Shown one piece after another: positions 50,760 through 60,717 of a DNA stretch of 64,000 nucleotides. The translations under genes were made by a program, and so were the position numbers. Below the pieces are notes generated by a model that saw nothing but the letters and a program-made list of their open reading frames with translations, was not told the DNA's origin and made no database searches. The stretch comes from an uncultured Coprococcus sp. (GTDB taxonomy: Bacteria; Bacillota; Clostridia; Lachnospirales; Lachnospiraceae), in contig CANRQE010000002.1 in NCBI GenBank assembly GCA_947632705.1, positions 49,144 to 113,143 of the forward strand, in the 5' to 3' direction. The stretch's first letter is position 1. Each line of letters begins with the position of its first letter.

Positions 50760-51698
50760 ATGGATAACGCACTCGCAGTATTATTGATCATTTTACTATT
50801 TATCGTGATCATCATCATCTTAAGCACCATCAAAATCGTTCCGCAGGCACACGCATATGTGATTGAGCGGCTGGGTACCTACAACGGAACATGGTCCGTC
50901 GGACTGCACATGAAAGCTCCGATTATTGATAAGGTTGCACGCAAGGTAACATTAAAGGAACAGGTTGTTGACTTTGCACCGCAGCCGGTTATCACTAAGG
51001 ATAACGTAACCATGCGGATCGATACCGTTGTATTCTTTGCAATTACAGACCCGAAGCTGTTCTGCTACGGTGTGGAGAATCCGATCATGGCAATTGAGAA
51101 CCTGACGGCTACCACACTTCGTAATATCATCGGTGATCTGGAATTAGACCAGACTCTCACTTCCAGAGAGACGATTAATACCAGAATGCGCGCAACACTT
51201 GATGAAGCAACTGACCCATGGGGCATTAAGATTAACCGTGTAGAGTTAAAGAATATCATACCACCTGCTGCAATTCAGGATGCCATGGAAAAACAGATGA
51301 AGGCAGAGCGTGAGAGACGTGAACAGATTCTTCGTGCAGAGGGCGAAAAGAAATCTGCCATTCTGATCGCAGAAGGCCAGAAGGAATCCCTGATTCTTGC
51401 AGCACAGGCAGAAAAGGAATCCAAGATTCTGAAGGCGGAAGCTACCAAGGAAGCTACAATTAAAGAAGCGGAAGGTCAGGCGCAGGCAATTCTTGCTGTG
51501 CAGCAGGCTAATGCAGACGGTATCAAAGCTTTAAATGAAGCTGCCCCTACCAATCAGGTGCTTACTATCAAGAGTCTGGAAGCATTTGCCAAAGCTGCCG
51601 ACGGCAAAGCTACCAAGATCATCATTCCATCCGAAATTCAGGGAGTTGCAGGACTTGTCTCTTCCATTACGGAAGTTGCAAAAAATGCAAAAGAATAA
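50760..51698 (+). CDS. SPFH/band 7 (stomatin-like, paraslipin) protein
   Basis: 312 residues: an N-terminal membrane anchor (about 5-22), an SPFH domain (about 25-200; VPQAHAYVIERLGTYNGTW, TKDNVTMRIDTVVFFAI, NIIGDLELDQTLTSRETIN), and an Ala/Glu/Lys-rich coiled coil (about 180-260), then a C-terminal IIPSEIQGVAGLVSSI. It should oligomerise on the membrane with its NfeD partner. A strong terminator follows it. Confidence 0.93.
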   Translation: MDNALAVLLIILLFIVIIIILSTIKIVPQAHAYVIERLGTYNGTWSVGLHMKAPIIDKVARKVTLKEQVVDFAPQPVITKDNVTMRIDTVVFFAITDPKLFCYGVENPIMAIENLTATTLRNIIGDLELDQTLTSRETINTRMRATLDEATDPWGIKINRVELKNIIPPAAIQDAMEKQMKAERERREQILRAEGEKKSAILIAEGQKESLILAAQAEKESKILKAEATKEATIKEAEGQAQAILAVQQANADGIKALNEAAPTNQVLTIKSLEAFAKAADGKATKIIIPSEIQGVAGLVSSITEVAKNAKE

Positions 51699-51745
51699 TC
51701 TTGTACTGAGGGTTTTTCACAGACAGTTTCTTTATCATAAAAAAG

Positions 51746-51783
51746 AGAGCAGGATTGCCGGAAATTTCCGGTATCCTGCTCTT
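51746..51783. terminator. Bidirectional terminator between the SPFH and aconitase-family genes
   Basis: AGAGCAGGAT and ATCCTGCTCT, plus an inner GCCGGAAA/TTTCCGG, form a long stem with one bulge. It is followed by TTTCTTT on the plus strand and by CTCTTTTTT-type sequence on the minus strand. Confidence 0.85.
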
Positions 51784-51808
51784 TCTTTACAAACCTCTGC
51801 AACCTGCA

Positions 51809-54100
51809 TCAATGATATCTGTAATAATTAATCAGACATCCGTCTAAGATAATCTGTCTCTCATCATCCGTCAGATCCCCAAGTCTTAACTCCAGCTCTT
51901 TAAAGTCTTTATTTACAACATATGCCTTTATCACGGATGTTTTATCCATAATGGCTTTTCTGATTTCCGGAATAAATACATAATCATCAACGTCAAAAGC
52001 AAAATCCTCTTCCATAACAAACGGAAGCATGCCCCAGTTGATCAGGTTGGACCTGTAACGTTTGGTTGCATATTCTTTGGCAATGTTTGCCCAGCCTCCA
52101 AGTACCTTCTGACAGGATGCAGCCTGTTCCCTTGCAGAACCGTCTCCCGGCTTTACTGCAAAAATCGTGCTGCCATAGCCGGTATTGCCTCCGTTAATCT
52201 CAATCCCCTCAAACCTTGCTTTAATGGATTTCATCATCGGTTTCATACTCTCGTCCGCTTTACACATGCATCCAAGCGTTTCTCTTTTCTTTTCCACAGC
52301 CTGAACGGCCTTTGCCCTGCCTACATATTCCGGGTCTTTTCTGGATAAGGTAAATTCCGCCAGTCCCAATGGATTGGATCTATAGGAAGACGTCTCTCCG
52401 GAAGGAATTAATTCATCCGTTGTAGTAACCGGGTCATGAATCACGGATGCCAGTTTCAGCAGAAGGTGATCCGTCAATGGTATCATCTCCGGCCAGTCCT
52501 TAATATTTGGTCCGAACTTCACTTCCACATCCGGATCGGCTTTCCCTACGCCGTTATACACACGTTTCTCATAAATACTCTTGTCAAAGAAGTATTTCGG
52601 TCCCGTATACTCAACATCCATATCCGTCGCCGCCGTCAGATAGCCCTGATTTGCCGCAGTCGCCGCAATCGAACGTGCATCCATAAGCGCCACGGAAGAA
52701 ATCTGTCCGTTTTGTACCTTGGAGCCTTCCCGGTTCGGGAAGTTTCTGGTTGAATGCCTGATAGAAAACGCATTATTTGCCGGTGTATCTCCGGCTCCAA
52801 AGCACGGACCGCAGAATGCGGTTTTCACAATTGCTCCTGTACCGATCAGATCGGCCAGCCTGCCGTTCTTTGCCAGTTCCATATAAATCGGGGTGCTGGC
52901 AGGATATATGGATAATGTAAACTCATCTGCACCGATACTCTGATTTTTCAGGATATCTGCCGCTGCACAGATGTTCTCAAACCCGCCGCCGGCACAGCCT
53001 GCAATAATTCCCTGTTCTACATACAGTCTGCCGTTTTTCACCTTATCCTTTAAAGTGAAATCCACTTTTCCATCCAGACTGACCTGCGCACGTTTTTCAC
53101 AGTCGTCTAAAATATCCATCAGATTGGCATTCAATTCTTCAATTGTATATGTATTGCTTGGATGGAACGGCATTGCAATCATAGGTTTAATCCGGGAAAG
53201 ATCCACATAGCAGACCCCGTCATAATAAGCAACCTCTCCCGGATGCATCTCTTTATAAGCCTCCGGTCTGTCATGCGTCTCATACCATTCCCTGATCTTA
53301 TCGTCGGTTTTCCAGATAGAGGACAGACAGGTGGTCTCCGTCGTCATAACATCAATTCCGATACGGAAGTCCGCCGACAGCTTATCCACACCCGGGCCGA
53401 CAAATTCCATTACTTTATTTTTTACATACCCGCACCCGAAAGTCGCTCCTATAATGGCAAGCGCCACGTCCTGCGGACCGACGCCCTTTGCCACCTCTCC
53501 TTCCAGATAAATGGCAATAACACCCGGCCTTGCAACATCATACGTCTTGCCCAGCAGCTGCTTTGCAAGCTCTCCGCCGCCCTCTCCGATTGCCATTGTA
53601 CCAAGCGCACCGTAACGGGTATGGCTGTCAGAGCCCAGAATCATGGCCCCGCACTCAGCAAGCATTTCTCTCGCATACTGGTGAATGACTGCCTGATGCG
53701 GAGGTACATAGACACCGCCGTACTTCTTCGCACAGGAAAGTCCAAACATATGGTCATCCTCATTGATCGTTCCGCCTACTGCGCACAGAGAATTATGACA
53801 ATTGGTCAGAACATACGGAATCGGAAATTCCTTCAGGCCGGATGCCCGTGCCGTCTGGATAATTCCTACAAAGGTAATGTCATGGGATGTCATTTTATCA
53901 AATTTAATCTTCAGGTTTTCCATATCTCCTGAAGTATTATGCTGTTCTAAGATACCATAAGCCATGGTATTCTTTGCTGCATCTTCCTTTGTCACAGTCC
54001 GGGGAAGCTTTGCGGCAAGCACGGAAGCTGCCTCCGCATTATCTTCAACCAATTCTGTTCCATGAATGAGATATGCGCCATTCTCAAATAATTTTATCAT
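51809..54100 (-). CDS. Aconitase-family hydratase
   Basis: 763 residues, a [4Fe-4S] dehydratase of the aconitase superfamily. Visible are [23 protein letters not shown], cluster cysteines in [10 protein letters not shown] and [22 protein letters not shown], and the C-terminal swivel domain with [12 protein letters not shown] and [18 protein letters not shown]. It belongs with the single-polypeptide form related to YbhJ/aconitase. Citrate-to-isocitrate activity is likely but not certain. Its partner, citrate synthase, is at 2.0 kb. A TTTAAA-16-TATGAT promoter is possible. TAGGAGG precedes the ATG. Confidence 0.87.
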   Translation of the reverse strand: MIKLFENGAYLIHGTELVEDNAEAASVLAAKLPRTVTKEDAAKNTMAYGILEQHNTSGDMENLKIKFDKMTSHDITFVGIIQTARASGLKEFPIPYVLTNCHNSLCAVGGTINEDDHMFGLSCAKKYGGVYVPPHQAVIHQYAREMLAECGAMILGSDSHTRYGALGTMAIGEGGGELAKQLLGKTYDVARPGVIAIYLEGEVAKGVGPQDVALAIIGATFGCGYVKNKVMEFVGPGVDKLSADFRIGIDVMTTETTCLSSIWKTDDKIREWYETHDRPEAYKEMHPGEVAYYDGVCYVDLSRIKPMIAMPFHPSNTYTIEELNANLMDILDDCEKRAQVSLDGKVDFTLKDKVKNGRLYVEQGIIAGCAGGGFENICAAADILKNQSIGADEFTLSIYPASTPIYMELAKNGRLADLIGTGAIVKTAFCGPCFGAGDTPANNAFSIRHSTRNFPNREGSKVQNGQISSVALMDARSIAATAANQGYLTAATDMDVEYTGPKYFFDKSIYEKRVYNGVGKADPDVEVKFGPNIKDWPEMIPLTDHLLLKLASVIHDPVTTTDELIPSGETSSYRSNPLGLAEFTLSRKDPEYVGRAKAVQAVEKKRETLGCMCKADESMKPMMKSIKARFEGIEINGGNTGYGSTIFAVKPGDGSAREQAASCQKVLGGWANIAKEYATKRYRSNLINWGMLPFVMEEDFAFDVDDYVFIPEIRKAIMDKTSVIKAYVVNKDFKELELRLGDLTDDERQIILDGCLINYYRYH

Positions 54101-54162
54101 ATTCGCCCTCCTAAAATGTATGTTGGTAAAATCTCTGTCCGATATGCATTTACACCTCTGTC

Positions 54163-54190
54163 ATCATAACACACGAAACCTGATTTTAAA
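54163..54190 (-). promoter_or_regulatory. Possible promoter of the aconitase-family gene
   Basis: TTTAAA (54185-54190) and TATGAT (54163-54168) on the minus strand, spaced 16 bases, in the gap after trkH. Moderate match. Confidence 0.4.
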
Positions 54191-54234
54191 AGTAAGTTTT
54201 ACTGAAACCCCTGGATATTTATGCTTTTTTCTTC

Positions 54235-55674
54235 CTATCTTCTTCTCCATGTCGCCGGGCTGAACAATAACAGCATAGGGAAAATCTCCAGCCTGCCCGC
54301 CAGCATATTAAAGATCAGTACAAATTTTGACAAATCGGAGAACATTCCGAAATTGCCAGCCGGACCTACAAGCTCCAGTCCCGGTCCAATATTATTCAGT
54401 GTTGCGACTACGGAAGTAAAGGTAGTCACCAGATCAAAATTATCCAGACTGACAAGCAGCACCGAAAATGCCATAATAAACAAATAGGATATCAGAAAAA
54501 TATTCACAGATCTTACCGTATCTCTGTCAATCGGGTTGTCATCCATTGTAATCTGCTTGATACTTCTCGGATGAATCAGATGCTGCAATTCCTTCTTCAC
54601 GGTCTTCAGGCAGATTACAATCCGGCTTACCTTAATCCCGCCACCCGTACTTCCGGCGCAGGCTCCGACAAACATAATCAATACCAGTATGACTCTGGAA
54701 AACTGCGGCCAAAGATTAAAATCACAGGACGCAAAACCGGTAGTTGTCATAATGGAGGATACCTGAAACGCCGCCTCCTTTAAATTGTGTGCAAGCTGTC
54801 CCACAGAGCTTGTCAGATTCAGGGTAATCAAAGCAATGGACGCAAAAAAGATACCTGCGTACCATCTTACCTCCTCCATCCGGAAGGCCTCTCTGATCCT
54901 TTTGGTACATAAAAGGAAGTAAAAGCTGAAATTTACGCCAAACAAGAACATAAAAACAGTAATGATAATCTGCGCCGGCGTTGAAAATCCTGCACAGCTG
55001 TCCCCATAAATTCCAAAACCGCCTGTGCCTGCCGTTGCAAAAGTCGTACAGACCGATTCAAATAAGGACAGACCGGCACAAAGCAGACAAAGGATTTCTG
55101 CCACCGTCATTACAAAATAAATCAGATACAGATAAAAGGCCGTCTTTCTGATCTTGGGAACCAGCTTTCCGACAGACGGTCCCGGACTTTCCGCCTTCAT
55201 AATAAACATATTCTGTCCGCCCGATAACGGTACAATGGCAAGCACGAAGACCAGAACTCCCATTCCTCCTAACCAGTGCGTAACGGAACGCCAGAATAAA
55301 GACGCATGGGAAAGGCTCTCTACATCGGATAAGATACTTGCGCCTGTCGTTGTATAACCTGATACGGTCTCAAACAATGCATCCACATAAGACGGTATCT
55401 CACCGGAAAGATAAAACGGAAGCGCACTGATCATACTCATCAGGATCCAGCTGAGTGCAACCATCACATATCCTTCTCTGGCATAAAAGGCTTCATTTTT
55501 AATTTTCAGTCTTGTAATCACAAAGCCTGCCACAATCGCACCGACTGCACAAAGCAGATAATCGATACCGATATTCTCTTTATAAATCAGGGCTATAACA
55601 AAAGGCATAAACAAAAACAGACCGACTATTTTAAAAATCCATCCGATTATATATAAAATATATCTGTAATTCAC
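54235..55674 (-). CDS. trkH: Potassium uptake membrane subunit TrkH/KtrB
   Basis: 479 residues with repeated membrane-pore-membrane units. The four filter segments are visible: SGYTTTGASIL, FATAGTGGFGIYG, MTTTGFASCDF and LNNIGPGLELVG. The CAGSTGGGIKVSR loop between them is typical. It needs the TrkA-type ring encoded 12 bases upstream. It ends WRRR. The K+ gradient so made may also aid pH and turgor control. Confidence 0.94.
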   Translation of the reverse strand: MNYRYILYIIGWIFKIVGLFLFMPFVIALIYKENIGIDYLLCAVGAIVAGFVITRLKIKNEAFYAREGYVMVALSWILMSMISALPFYLSGEIPSYVDALFETVSGYTTTGASILSDVESLSHASLFWRSVTHWLGGMGVLVFVLAIVPLSGGQNMFIMKAESPGPSVGKLVPKIRKTAFYLYLIYFVMTVAEILCLLCAGLSLFESVCTTFATAGTGGFGIYGDSCAGFSTPAQIIITVFMFLFGVNFSFYFLLCTKRIREAFRMEEVRWYAGIFFASIALITLNLTSSVGQLAHNLKEAAFQVSSIMTTTGFASCDFNLWPQFSRVILVLIMFVGACAGSTGGGIKVSRIVICLKTVKKELQHLIHPRSIKQITMDDNPIDRDTVRSVNIFLISYLFIMAFSVLLVSLDNFDLVTTFTSVVATLNNIGPGLELVGPAGNFGMFSDLSKFVLIFNMLAGRLEIFPMLLLFSPATWRRR

Positions 55675-55686
55675 CGTTATAATCTC

Positions 55687-57042
55687 CTACTTTAATATAT
55701 CTGTGATATCCTTCAGCCCTCTGTTTACAGTTACAATGATGACCGTATCCCCTGTCTGAATGGAATCTTTACCGGTCGGAATAATCAGGGCGGTATTTCT
55801 GATAATTCCGGCGATCAGAAGATTCGGTTTCAGATCAAGCTTCATCAGCGGCACTCCGGTCACCTTCGAATTTTCTTTGATACTGAATTCCATCGACTCT
55901 ACTTTATTATCCAGCATTCTGTACAAAGTTTCCACATTACTGCCCTTTGTATTCTGTGCCGAACGGACGTGCCGGATAATATACTCTGCCGTAATATATT
56001 TCGGACAGACAATACTGCCGACCTCCAGTTCACTGATCACGTCATTAAAAGCAATCTTATTGATCTTTGTAATGCACTTAACGCCCTGCTGCTTTCTGGC
56101 ATACAGGGATAAAATAATATTTTCTTCATCAAATCCTGTTAAGGTCACAAAAGCGTCCGTATGCTCTATTCCCTCTTCCAGCAGCAGCTGGCGGTCCGAC
56201 GCATCCCCATGTATGATGATTGCGCTCGGAAGCAATTCCGAAAGCTGCTTACACCGTTCTTCATCCTGTTCAATGATTTTGACGGAGATTCTGGCTTCTG
56301 CAAGCTGTTTTGCCAGATAATATGCGATGGTGCCTCCGCCTGCAATCATAACATCTTTAATCTGCTTATATTTCAAACCGGATCTTTTAAAGAATTCGTT
56401 CATTGAGGATATGGAAAGAGCAACATAAATGATATCATTCGCCTGCAAATGAAAATCGCCCTTCGGTATAACGGTTTCCTTTTCTCTTTTCACAACACAG
56501 ACCAGAGCATTCTGACAGATTTTGGAATGGAAATCCAGGAGCGTCAGATGATCCAGCGGAGAATTCGGAAGAACCTGTACACGGACAACATTGACCTTCC
56601 CTTTGGCAAAGGAATCAATCTCCGATGCACTTGGAATCTGAATCAGCTTCAATATCTCCGCCGCCGCCGCTCTCTCCGGATTGATCGTCATGGCAAGCCC
56701 CAGTTCATTCTTCAAAAACGGAATCTCGTTGACATACTCCGGATTTCTGACTCTTGCAATTGTTCCGCAGTCACTTGCCTGCTTCGCAATCAGACAGGTA
56801 AGCAGATTCACTTCATCCTGTCCGGTGGATGCAATGACAAGATCGCACTGCTCCACACCCGCTTCCTTTAATACATGGTAAATCGTACAGTTTCCTCTGA
56901 GCACCTGTACATCCAGCATCTCTGATACTTCGTCCAAAATATACTGATTCTTATCAATCACAACGACATCATGATTTTCTTCACAAAGCTGCTCCGCCAA
57001 TGTGAATCCCAATTTTCCACATCCGGCTATAATAATATTCAT
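55687..57042 (-). CDS. trkA: Potassium uptake regulatory subunit TrkA
   Basis: 451 residues with two RCK units. Each has a Rossmann NAD/ATP-binding loop (NIIIAGCGKLGFTLAEQL; VMIAGGGTIAYYLAKQL) followed by an RCK_C domain (about 145-220 and 370-450). Binding of nucleotides gates TrkH. The ATG at 57042 has AGGAGG 11 bases upstream, giving MNIIIAGCGK; longer in-frame readings are not supported. A TTGCTT-17-TATATT promoter lies further upstream. Confidence 0.95.
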   Translation of the reverse strand: MNIIIAGCGKLGFTLAEQLCEENHDVVVIDKNQYILDEVSEMLDVQVLRGNCTIYHVLKEAGVEQCDLVIASTGQDEVNLLTCLIAKQASDCGTIARVRNPEYVNEIPFLKNELGLAMTINPERAAAAEILKLIQIPSASEIDSFAKGKVNVVRVQVLPNSPLDHLTLLDFHSKICQNALVCVVKREKETVIPKGDFHLQANDIIYVALSISSMNEFFKRSGLKYKQIKDVMIAGGGTIAYYLAKQLAEARISVKIIEQDEERCKQLSELLPSAIIIHGDASDRQLLLEEGIEHTDAFVTLTGFDEENIILSLYARKQQGVKCITKINKIAFNDVISELEVGSIVCPKYITAEYIIRHVRSAQNTKGSNVETLYRMLDNKVESMEFSIKENSKVTGVPLMKLDLKPNLLIAGIIRNTALIIPTGKDSIQTGDTVIIVTVNRGLKDITDILK

Positions 57043-57136
57043 TTTCCTACATTCCTCCTGATTTATTACCATGTCCCCCGGTTTTGATTCATGTACGCAC
57101 AGCAAACCATATGGCATATGCAAATCCATACCTTAT

Positions 57137-57165
57137 AATATAATGTTATCCGGAAAAAAAAGCAA
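57137..57165 (-). promoter_or_regulatory. Promoter of trkA-trkH
   Basis: TTGCTT (57160-57165) and TATATT (57137-57142), spaced 17 bases on the minus strand. The leader is about 90 bases. Confidence 0.55.
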
Positions 57166-57236
57166 TACACACATAAATAAAGTAAGGAAAAACCAAATTT
57201 TTTCCTGTTTTTCCGGTTTTGCCAAAAATTTTACCG

Positions 57237-57262
57237 AAAAATTGACAAACATGTCAATTTTT
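57237..57262. promoter_or_regulatory. Long palindrome upstream of the 2-oxoacid oxidoreductase operon
   Basis: AAAATTGACA and TGTCAATTTT are perfect 10-base arms around four bases (extended by one A-T pair). It ends just before the -35 of the operon promoter, centred about 50 bases before the likely start of transcription. A CRP/FNR-like or redox regulator is a possible binder. Confidence 0.5.
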
Positions 57263-57266
57263 ATTC

Positions 57267-57294
57267 TTTACATATTTACAATAAGTGTTATAAT
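57267..57294 (+). promoter_or_regulatory. Promoter of the 2-oxoacid oxidoreductase operon
   Basis: TTTACA (57267-57272) and a perfect TATAAT (57289-57294), spaced 16 bases, 39 bases before the GTG start. Confidence 0.7.
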
Positions 57295-57332
57295 TACAAA
57301 GATTATGTATTACGAAATTAGGAGATGTAACA

Positions 57333-57908
57333 GTGAAAGATACAATTGAAATCAGATGGCACGGCCGCGGTGGCCAGGGTGCAAAAACTGCAGCATTGCT
57401 GCTTGCTGATGTAGCCTTTAAAACCGGTAAATATGTTCAGGGATTTCCTGAATACGGTCCGGAACGTATGGGCGCACCGATCACCGCTTATAACAGAATC
57501 AGCAGCTTTCCGATCCGGGTACATTCCAATATTTATACACCCAAATATGTGGTTGTCGTAGACGAATCCCTGATCGGGCCTGTCGATGTAACAGCAGGTC
57601 TGAAGGAGGACGGAGCGATCATCGTGAATACCCCTGAGTCACCGGATGAAATCCGTCCGCTGCTAAACGGATATTCCGGAAAAATATATACTCTGGATGC
57701 AAAAGAAATATCCATCAGAACCCTGGGAGCCAACTTTCCGAATTCTCCAATGCTTGCTGCCATTGTCGCAGTCAGCGGAATCATGGAGGAGCATGCGTTT
57801 ATGAAAGAAATGGAGACTTCTTATCACCATAAATTTGCTAAGAAGCCGGAAGTAATAGAAGGCAATATGAATGCCTTGAAGCTTGCATTCAAGGAGGTAA
57901 CAAAATAA
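57333..57908 (+). CDS. porC: 2-oxoacid:ferredoxin oxidoreductase, gamma subunit
   Basis: 191 residues. IEIRWHGRGGQGAKTAALLLADVA and FPEYGPERMGAPITAYNRI are the gamma-subunit signature, and the LGANFPNSPMLAAIVAVSGI segment is typical. The start is GTG at 57333 with TAGGAGA upstream. It opens the operon; its stop overlaps the next ATG (TAATG). Gamma, delta, alpha, beta order is that of four-subunit POR enzymes. Confidence 0.93.
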   Translation: MKDTIEIRWHGRGGQGAKTAALLLADVAFKTGKYVQGFPEYGPERMGAPITAYNRISSFPIRVHSNIYTPKYVVVVDESLIGPVDVTAGLKEDGAIIVNTPESPDEIRPLLNGYSGKIYTLDAKEISIRTLGANFPNSPMLAAIVAVSGIMEEHAFMKEMETSYHHKFAKKPEVIEGNMNALKLAFKEVTK

Positions 57909-58210
57909 TGAAATCAGATATCAGTAAAATTCATGAAAAAAGCAAATATACCGATATAACTCCCGGCAATCAGATTTACGGCGGCGGTACATCCAAAGCC
58001 TTTAATACGGGAGAATGGAGAACCTCCACTCCTGTTTTGGATGAAAGCAAATGCGTGCACTGTCTGTTGTGTGCACCTGTATGTCCCGACAGCTGTATTC
58101 CGGTTGTAAGCGGGAAACGTCTTGCATTTGATCTGGAACACTGCAAGGGATGCGGCATCTGCGCTTACCAATGCAAATTCGGTGCAATCACCATGAGGGA
58201 GGGAAAATAA
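57908..58210 (+). CDS. porD: 2-oxoacid:ferredoxin oxidoreductase, delta (ferredoxin-like) subunit
   Basis: 100 residues with two 4Fe-4S motifs: CVHCLLCAPVCPDSC and CKGCGICAYQCKFG. They carry electrons from the TPP site to ferredoxin. It overlaps the gamma stop by one base and is followed after one base by the alpha gene. Confidence 0.94.
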   Translation: MKSDISKIHEKSKYTDITPGNQIYGGGTSKAFNTGEWRTSTPVLDESKCVHCLLCAPVCPDSCIPVVSGKRLAFDLEHCKGCGICAYQCKFGAITMREGK

Positions 58211-58211
58211 T

Positions 58212-59393
58212 ATGGCAATCAGAGAACGTTTATCAGGAAATGAAGCCGTCGCATATGCTATCAGACAGATCAACCCGGACGTTATGCCTGCATTTCCGAT
58301 TACCCCTTCTACAGAAATTCCACAGTATGTATCAACCTTTATCGCAAACGGTGAAATCGATACCGAATTTATCCCTGTGGAAAGTGAGCACAGCGCAATG
58401 AGCGCCGCCATCGGTGCAAGTGCAGCCGGCTGCCGCGTACTGACCGCTACATCCTCCTGCGGTATGGCACTGATGTGGGAGGAACTATATGTAGCTGCAT
58501 CTAACCGTCTTCCGCTTGCACTGGCTTTGGTCAACAGAGCCTTATCCGGTCCGATTAACATCAACTGTGACCACTCAGACAGTATGGGAGCCAGAGATAC
58601 GGGATGGATTCAGATTTATGCCGAAAACAATCAGGAAGCATATGATAATTTTGTACAGGCATACCGGATTTCCGAGCACAAGGATGTCAGACTGCCGATC
58701 ATGATCTGTCAGGATGGATTTATCACAAGCCATGCGGTGGAAAATATTGAGCTGATTGAAGATGAAAAAGTAAAGGCTTTTGTAGGTGAATATGAACCGG
58801 AACAATATCTGCTAAATCCTCAAATGCCTATGGCAGTTGGTCCATACGCCACTTCTCCTTTTTATATGGAGACAAAAATGTTACAGAATGAAGCTATGAT
58901 TCATGCAAGAAAGGTTATTTTGGATGTTGCGGCAGATTTTAAAGAGATGACCGGAAGATCTTACGGCTTCTTTGAATCCTATCGTCTGGAGGATGCGGAT
59001 TATGCAATCGTCATGATCGGCTCAGCGGCAGGAACCACAAAGGAAGCGATTGACGAGCTCCGGGAAGCAGGTAAAAAAGTCGGTCTGCTGAAGATCCGGG
59101 TATTCAGACCTTTTCCGGGCGAAGAGATTGCCAACGCCTTAAAGCATACCAAAGCTGTTGCAATTCTGGACCGTTCAGAAGGGTTCCGTGCGGGCGGAGG
59201 TCCGTTAAGCGCCGAAGTCAAGGAACATCTCTATGACATCCATGCTTCCACCCGGGCCGTCAGTTATATCTATGGTCTTGGCGGCAGAGATTATACTACA
59301 GTTGAAGCCAAAGAAGTATACAGACAGCTGGAGGATATGATTGAAAATGGAACAAATATCCCTCAGTATCAATATATCGGACTTAGAAAATAG
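58212..59393 (+). CDS. porA: 2-oxoacid:ferredoxin oxidoreductase, alpha subunit
   Basis: 393 residues. Typical are MPAFPITPSTEIPQYV, EFIPVESEHSAMSAAIGASAAGCR, TATSSCGMALMWEELYVAASNRLPLAL and FRPFPGEEIANAL. The enzyme family decarboxylates a 2-oxoacid with CoA and reduces ferredoxin. Pyruvate is the most likely substrate, given the resemblance to PorA, but branched-chain or 2-oxoglutarate forms look similar. GAGGGAAAATAAT precedes the ATG. Confidence 0.92.
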   Translation: MAIRERLSGNEAVAYAIRQINPDVMPAFPITPSTEIPQYVSTFIANGEIDTEFIPVESEHSAMSAAIGASAAGCRVLTATSSCGMALMWEELYVAASNRLPLALALVNRALSGPININCDHSDSMGARDTGWIQIYAENNQEAYDNFVQAYRISEHKDVRLPIMICQDGFITSHAVENIELIEDEKVKAFVGEYEPEQYLLNPQMPMAVGPYATSPFYMETKMLQNEAMIHARKVILDVAADFKEMTGRSYGFFESYRLEDADYAIVMIGSAAGTTKEAIDELREAGKKVGLLKIRVFRPFPGEEIANALKHTKAVAILDRSEGFRAGGGPLSAEVKEHLYDIHASTRAVSYIYGLGGRDYTTVEAKEVYRQLEDMIENGTNIPQYQYIGLRK

Positions 59394-59405
59394 GAGGTGA
59401 GACAA

Positions 59406-60341
59406 ATGGCATACAATTTTAAAGAAGTAATGAATAAACCGGAACGTCTTGCTCCAGGTCACAGAATGTGCGCAGGCTGCGGCGGTACCATCGCTGTCAG
59501 AACCGTATTGCGCGCTCTGCACGAAGGCGACAAAGCCGTCATCGGAAATGCCACCGGATGTCTGGAGGTATCTTCCTTTATGTATCCCTATACAGCATAT
59601 GAGGACAGCTATATCCATAACGCATTTGAAAATGCAGGTGCCACTCTTTCCGGCGTGGAAACTGCCTATCACGTAATGCGGAAAAAGGGTAAGCTTGATG
59701 AGTCCTATAAATTCATTACCTTTGGCGGAGACGGAGGTACCTATGACATTGGTCTCCAGTCCTTATCCGGGGCAATGGAACGCGGGCATGATCTGGTATA
59801 TGTCTGCTATGATAACGGTGCCTATATGAATACCGGAGTACAGCGTTCGTCTGCAACTCCGATGTTCGCAGATACCACCACCACTCCTGTCGGCTCGGTT
59901 TCAAACGGTAAAATGCAGAACCGAAAGGATCTGGCGCAGATCATGGCTGCCCACGACATTCCTTATGTCGGCCAGTCTACCCTGCTTGGCAACATGCGGG
60001 ATCTTTATGAAAAGGCAGAAAAGGCCATCTACACTCCGGGGGCCGCATTCTTAAACGTTATGGCTCCGTGTCCGAGAGGCTGGAAATATCCGACGGAGCA
60101 AATCATGGATATCTGCCGGCTTGCAGTCGAGACCTGTTACTGGCCGTTATTTGAAGTCATAGAAGGCAAGTGGATCCTAAGCTACTCTCCAAAGAAAAAG
60201 CTGCCGATAGAAGATTTCTTAAGAACACAGGGCAGATTTAAGCATCTGTTTAAACCGGAAAACGAACATTTACTTGTAATGTATCAGGAAGAGGTAGACC
60301 GCAGATGGGAGGATCTGTTGTTCCGGTGTTCCAAAAATTAA
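59406..60341 (+). CDS. porB: 2-oxoacid:ferredoxin oxidoreductase, beta (TPP-binding) subunit
   Basis: 311 residues. TPP binding is seen in RMCAGCGGTIAVR, FGGDGGTYDIGLQSL and YDNGAYMNTGVQRSS; the fourth cluster cysteines are in this subunit in PorB-type enzymes (CPRGW and other Cys). The ATG at 59406 follows AGGAGG eight bases upstream; a GTG three codons earlier overlaps that site. Last gene of the operon. Confidence 0.94.
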   Translation: MAYNFKEVMNKPERLAPGHRMCAGCGGTIAVRTVLRALHEGDKAVIGNATGCLEVSSFMYPYTAYEDSYIHNAFENAGATLSGVETAYHVMRKKGKLDESYKFITFGGDGGTYDIGLQSLSGAMERGHDLVYVCYDNGAYMNTGVQRSSATPMFADTTTTPVGSVSNGKMQNRKDLAQIMAAHDIPYVGQSTLLGNMRDLYEKAEKAIYTPGAAFLNVMAPCPRGWKYPTEQIMDICRLAVETCYWPLFEVIEGKWILSYSPKKKLPIEDFLRTQGRFKHLFKPENEHLLVMYQEEVDRRWEDLLFRCSKN

Positions 60342-60365
60342 AACGGAATACAGCAATCGTGATTC

Positions 60366-60420
60366 TATACATAAACAAAAAAACTGCTATGGAAAGGCAG
60401 TTTTTTTTGTTTATGTATAC
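60366..60420. terminator. Long bidirectional terminator between porB and the cold-shock gene
   Basis: A stem of more than 20 pairs: TATACATAAAC with GTTTATGTATA, continuing through an A-run/T-run to ACTGC/GCAGT around a nine-base loop. T-rich on both strands, so it can end porB and the cold-shock gene. Confidence 0.9.
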
Positions 60421-60446
60421 ATTAAAAATATGTTTGAAACGGCCAA

Positions 60447-60647
60447 TTACAATTTGGTGACATTTGCCGCCTGCGGACCTTTTTCTCCTTCTACAACTTC
60501 AAATTCAACCGAATCTCCTTCTTCGAGGACTTTAAAACCTGGCATATTTAAAGCTGTAAAATGAACAAAGACATCATTTCCCTCTTCGTCACTGATAAAG
60601 CCATAGCCTTTTTTTGCATTAAACCATTTCACTTTTCCCGTTTTCAT
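60447..60647 (-). CDS. cspA: Cold-shock protein (CspA family)
   Basis: 66 residues, a single OB-fold. RNA-binding motifs KGYGFI (RNP1) and VFVHF (RNP2) are intact. Such proteins melt RNA secondary structure. TGGAGGA precedes the ATG. It has a very strong promoter at 60718-60746, and its short leader contains a terminator-like hairpin (60669-60705), suggesting control of its own expression. Confidence 0.97.
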   Translation of the reverse strand: MKTGKVKWFNAKKGYGFISDEEGNDVFVHFTALNMPGFKVLEEGDSVEFEVVEGEKGPQAANVTKL

Positions 60648-60668
60648 TTTTCATTCCTCCATTCAAGT

Positions 60669-60706
60669 AAAAAGGGGCATAAAGCTCCCGCTCTATGCCC
60701 CTTTGC
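60669..60706 (-). terminator. Terminator of glgB and hairpin in the cold-shock leader
   Basis: AAAGGGGCATA and TATGCCCCTTT pair perfectly, and the stem is followed on the minus strand by five T's. It would end glgB transcripts, but lies downstream of the cspA promoter, so it is also in the cspA leader. Confidence 0.75.
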
Positions 60707-60717
60707 ATTTCTCCACT

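Noticed and set aside
53162..53932. Plus-strand open frame opposite the aconitase-family gene
   Set aside because: Antisense to a conserved enzyme and without any domain or ribosome site.
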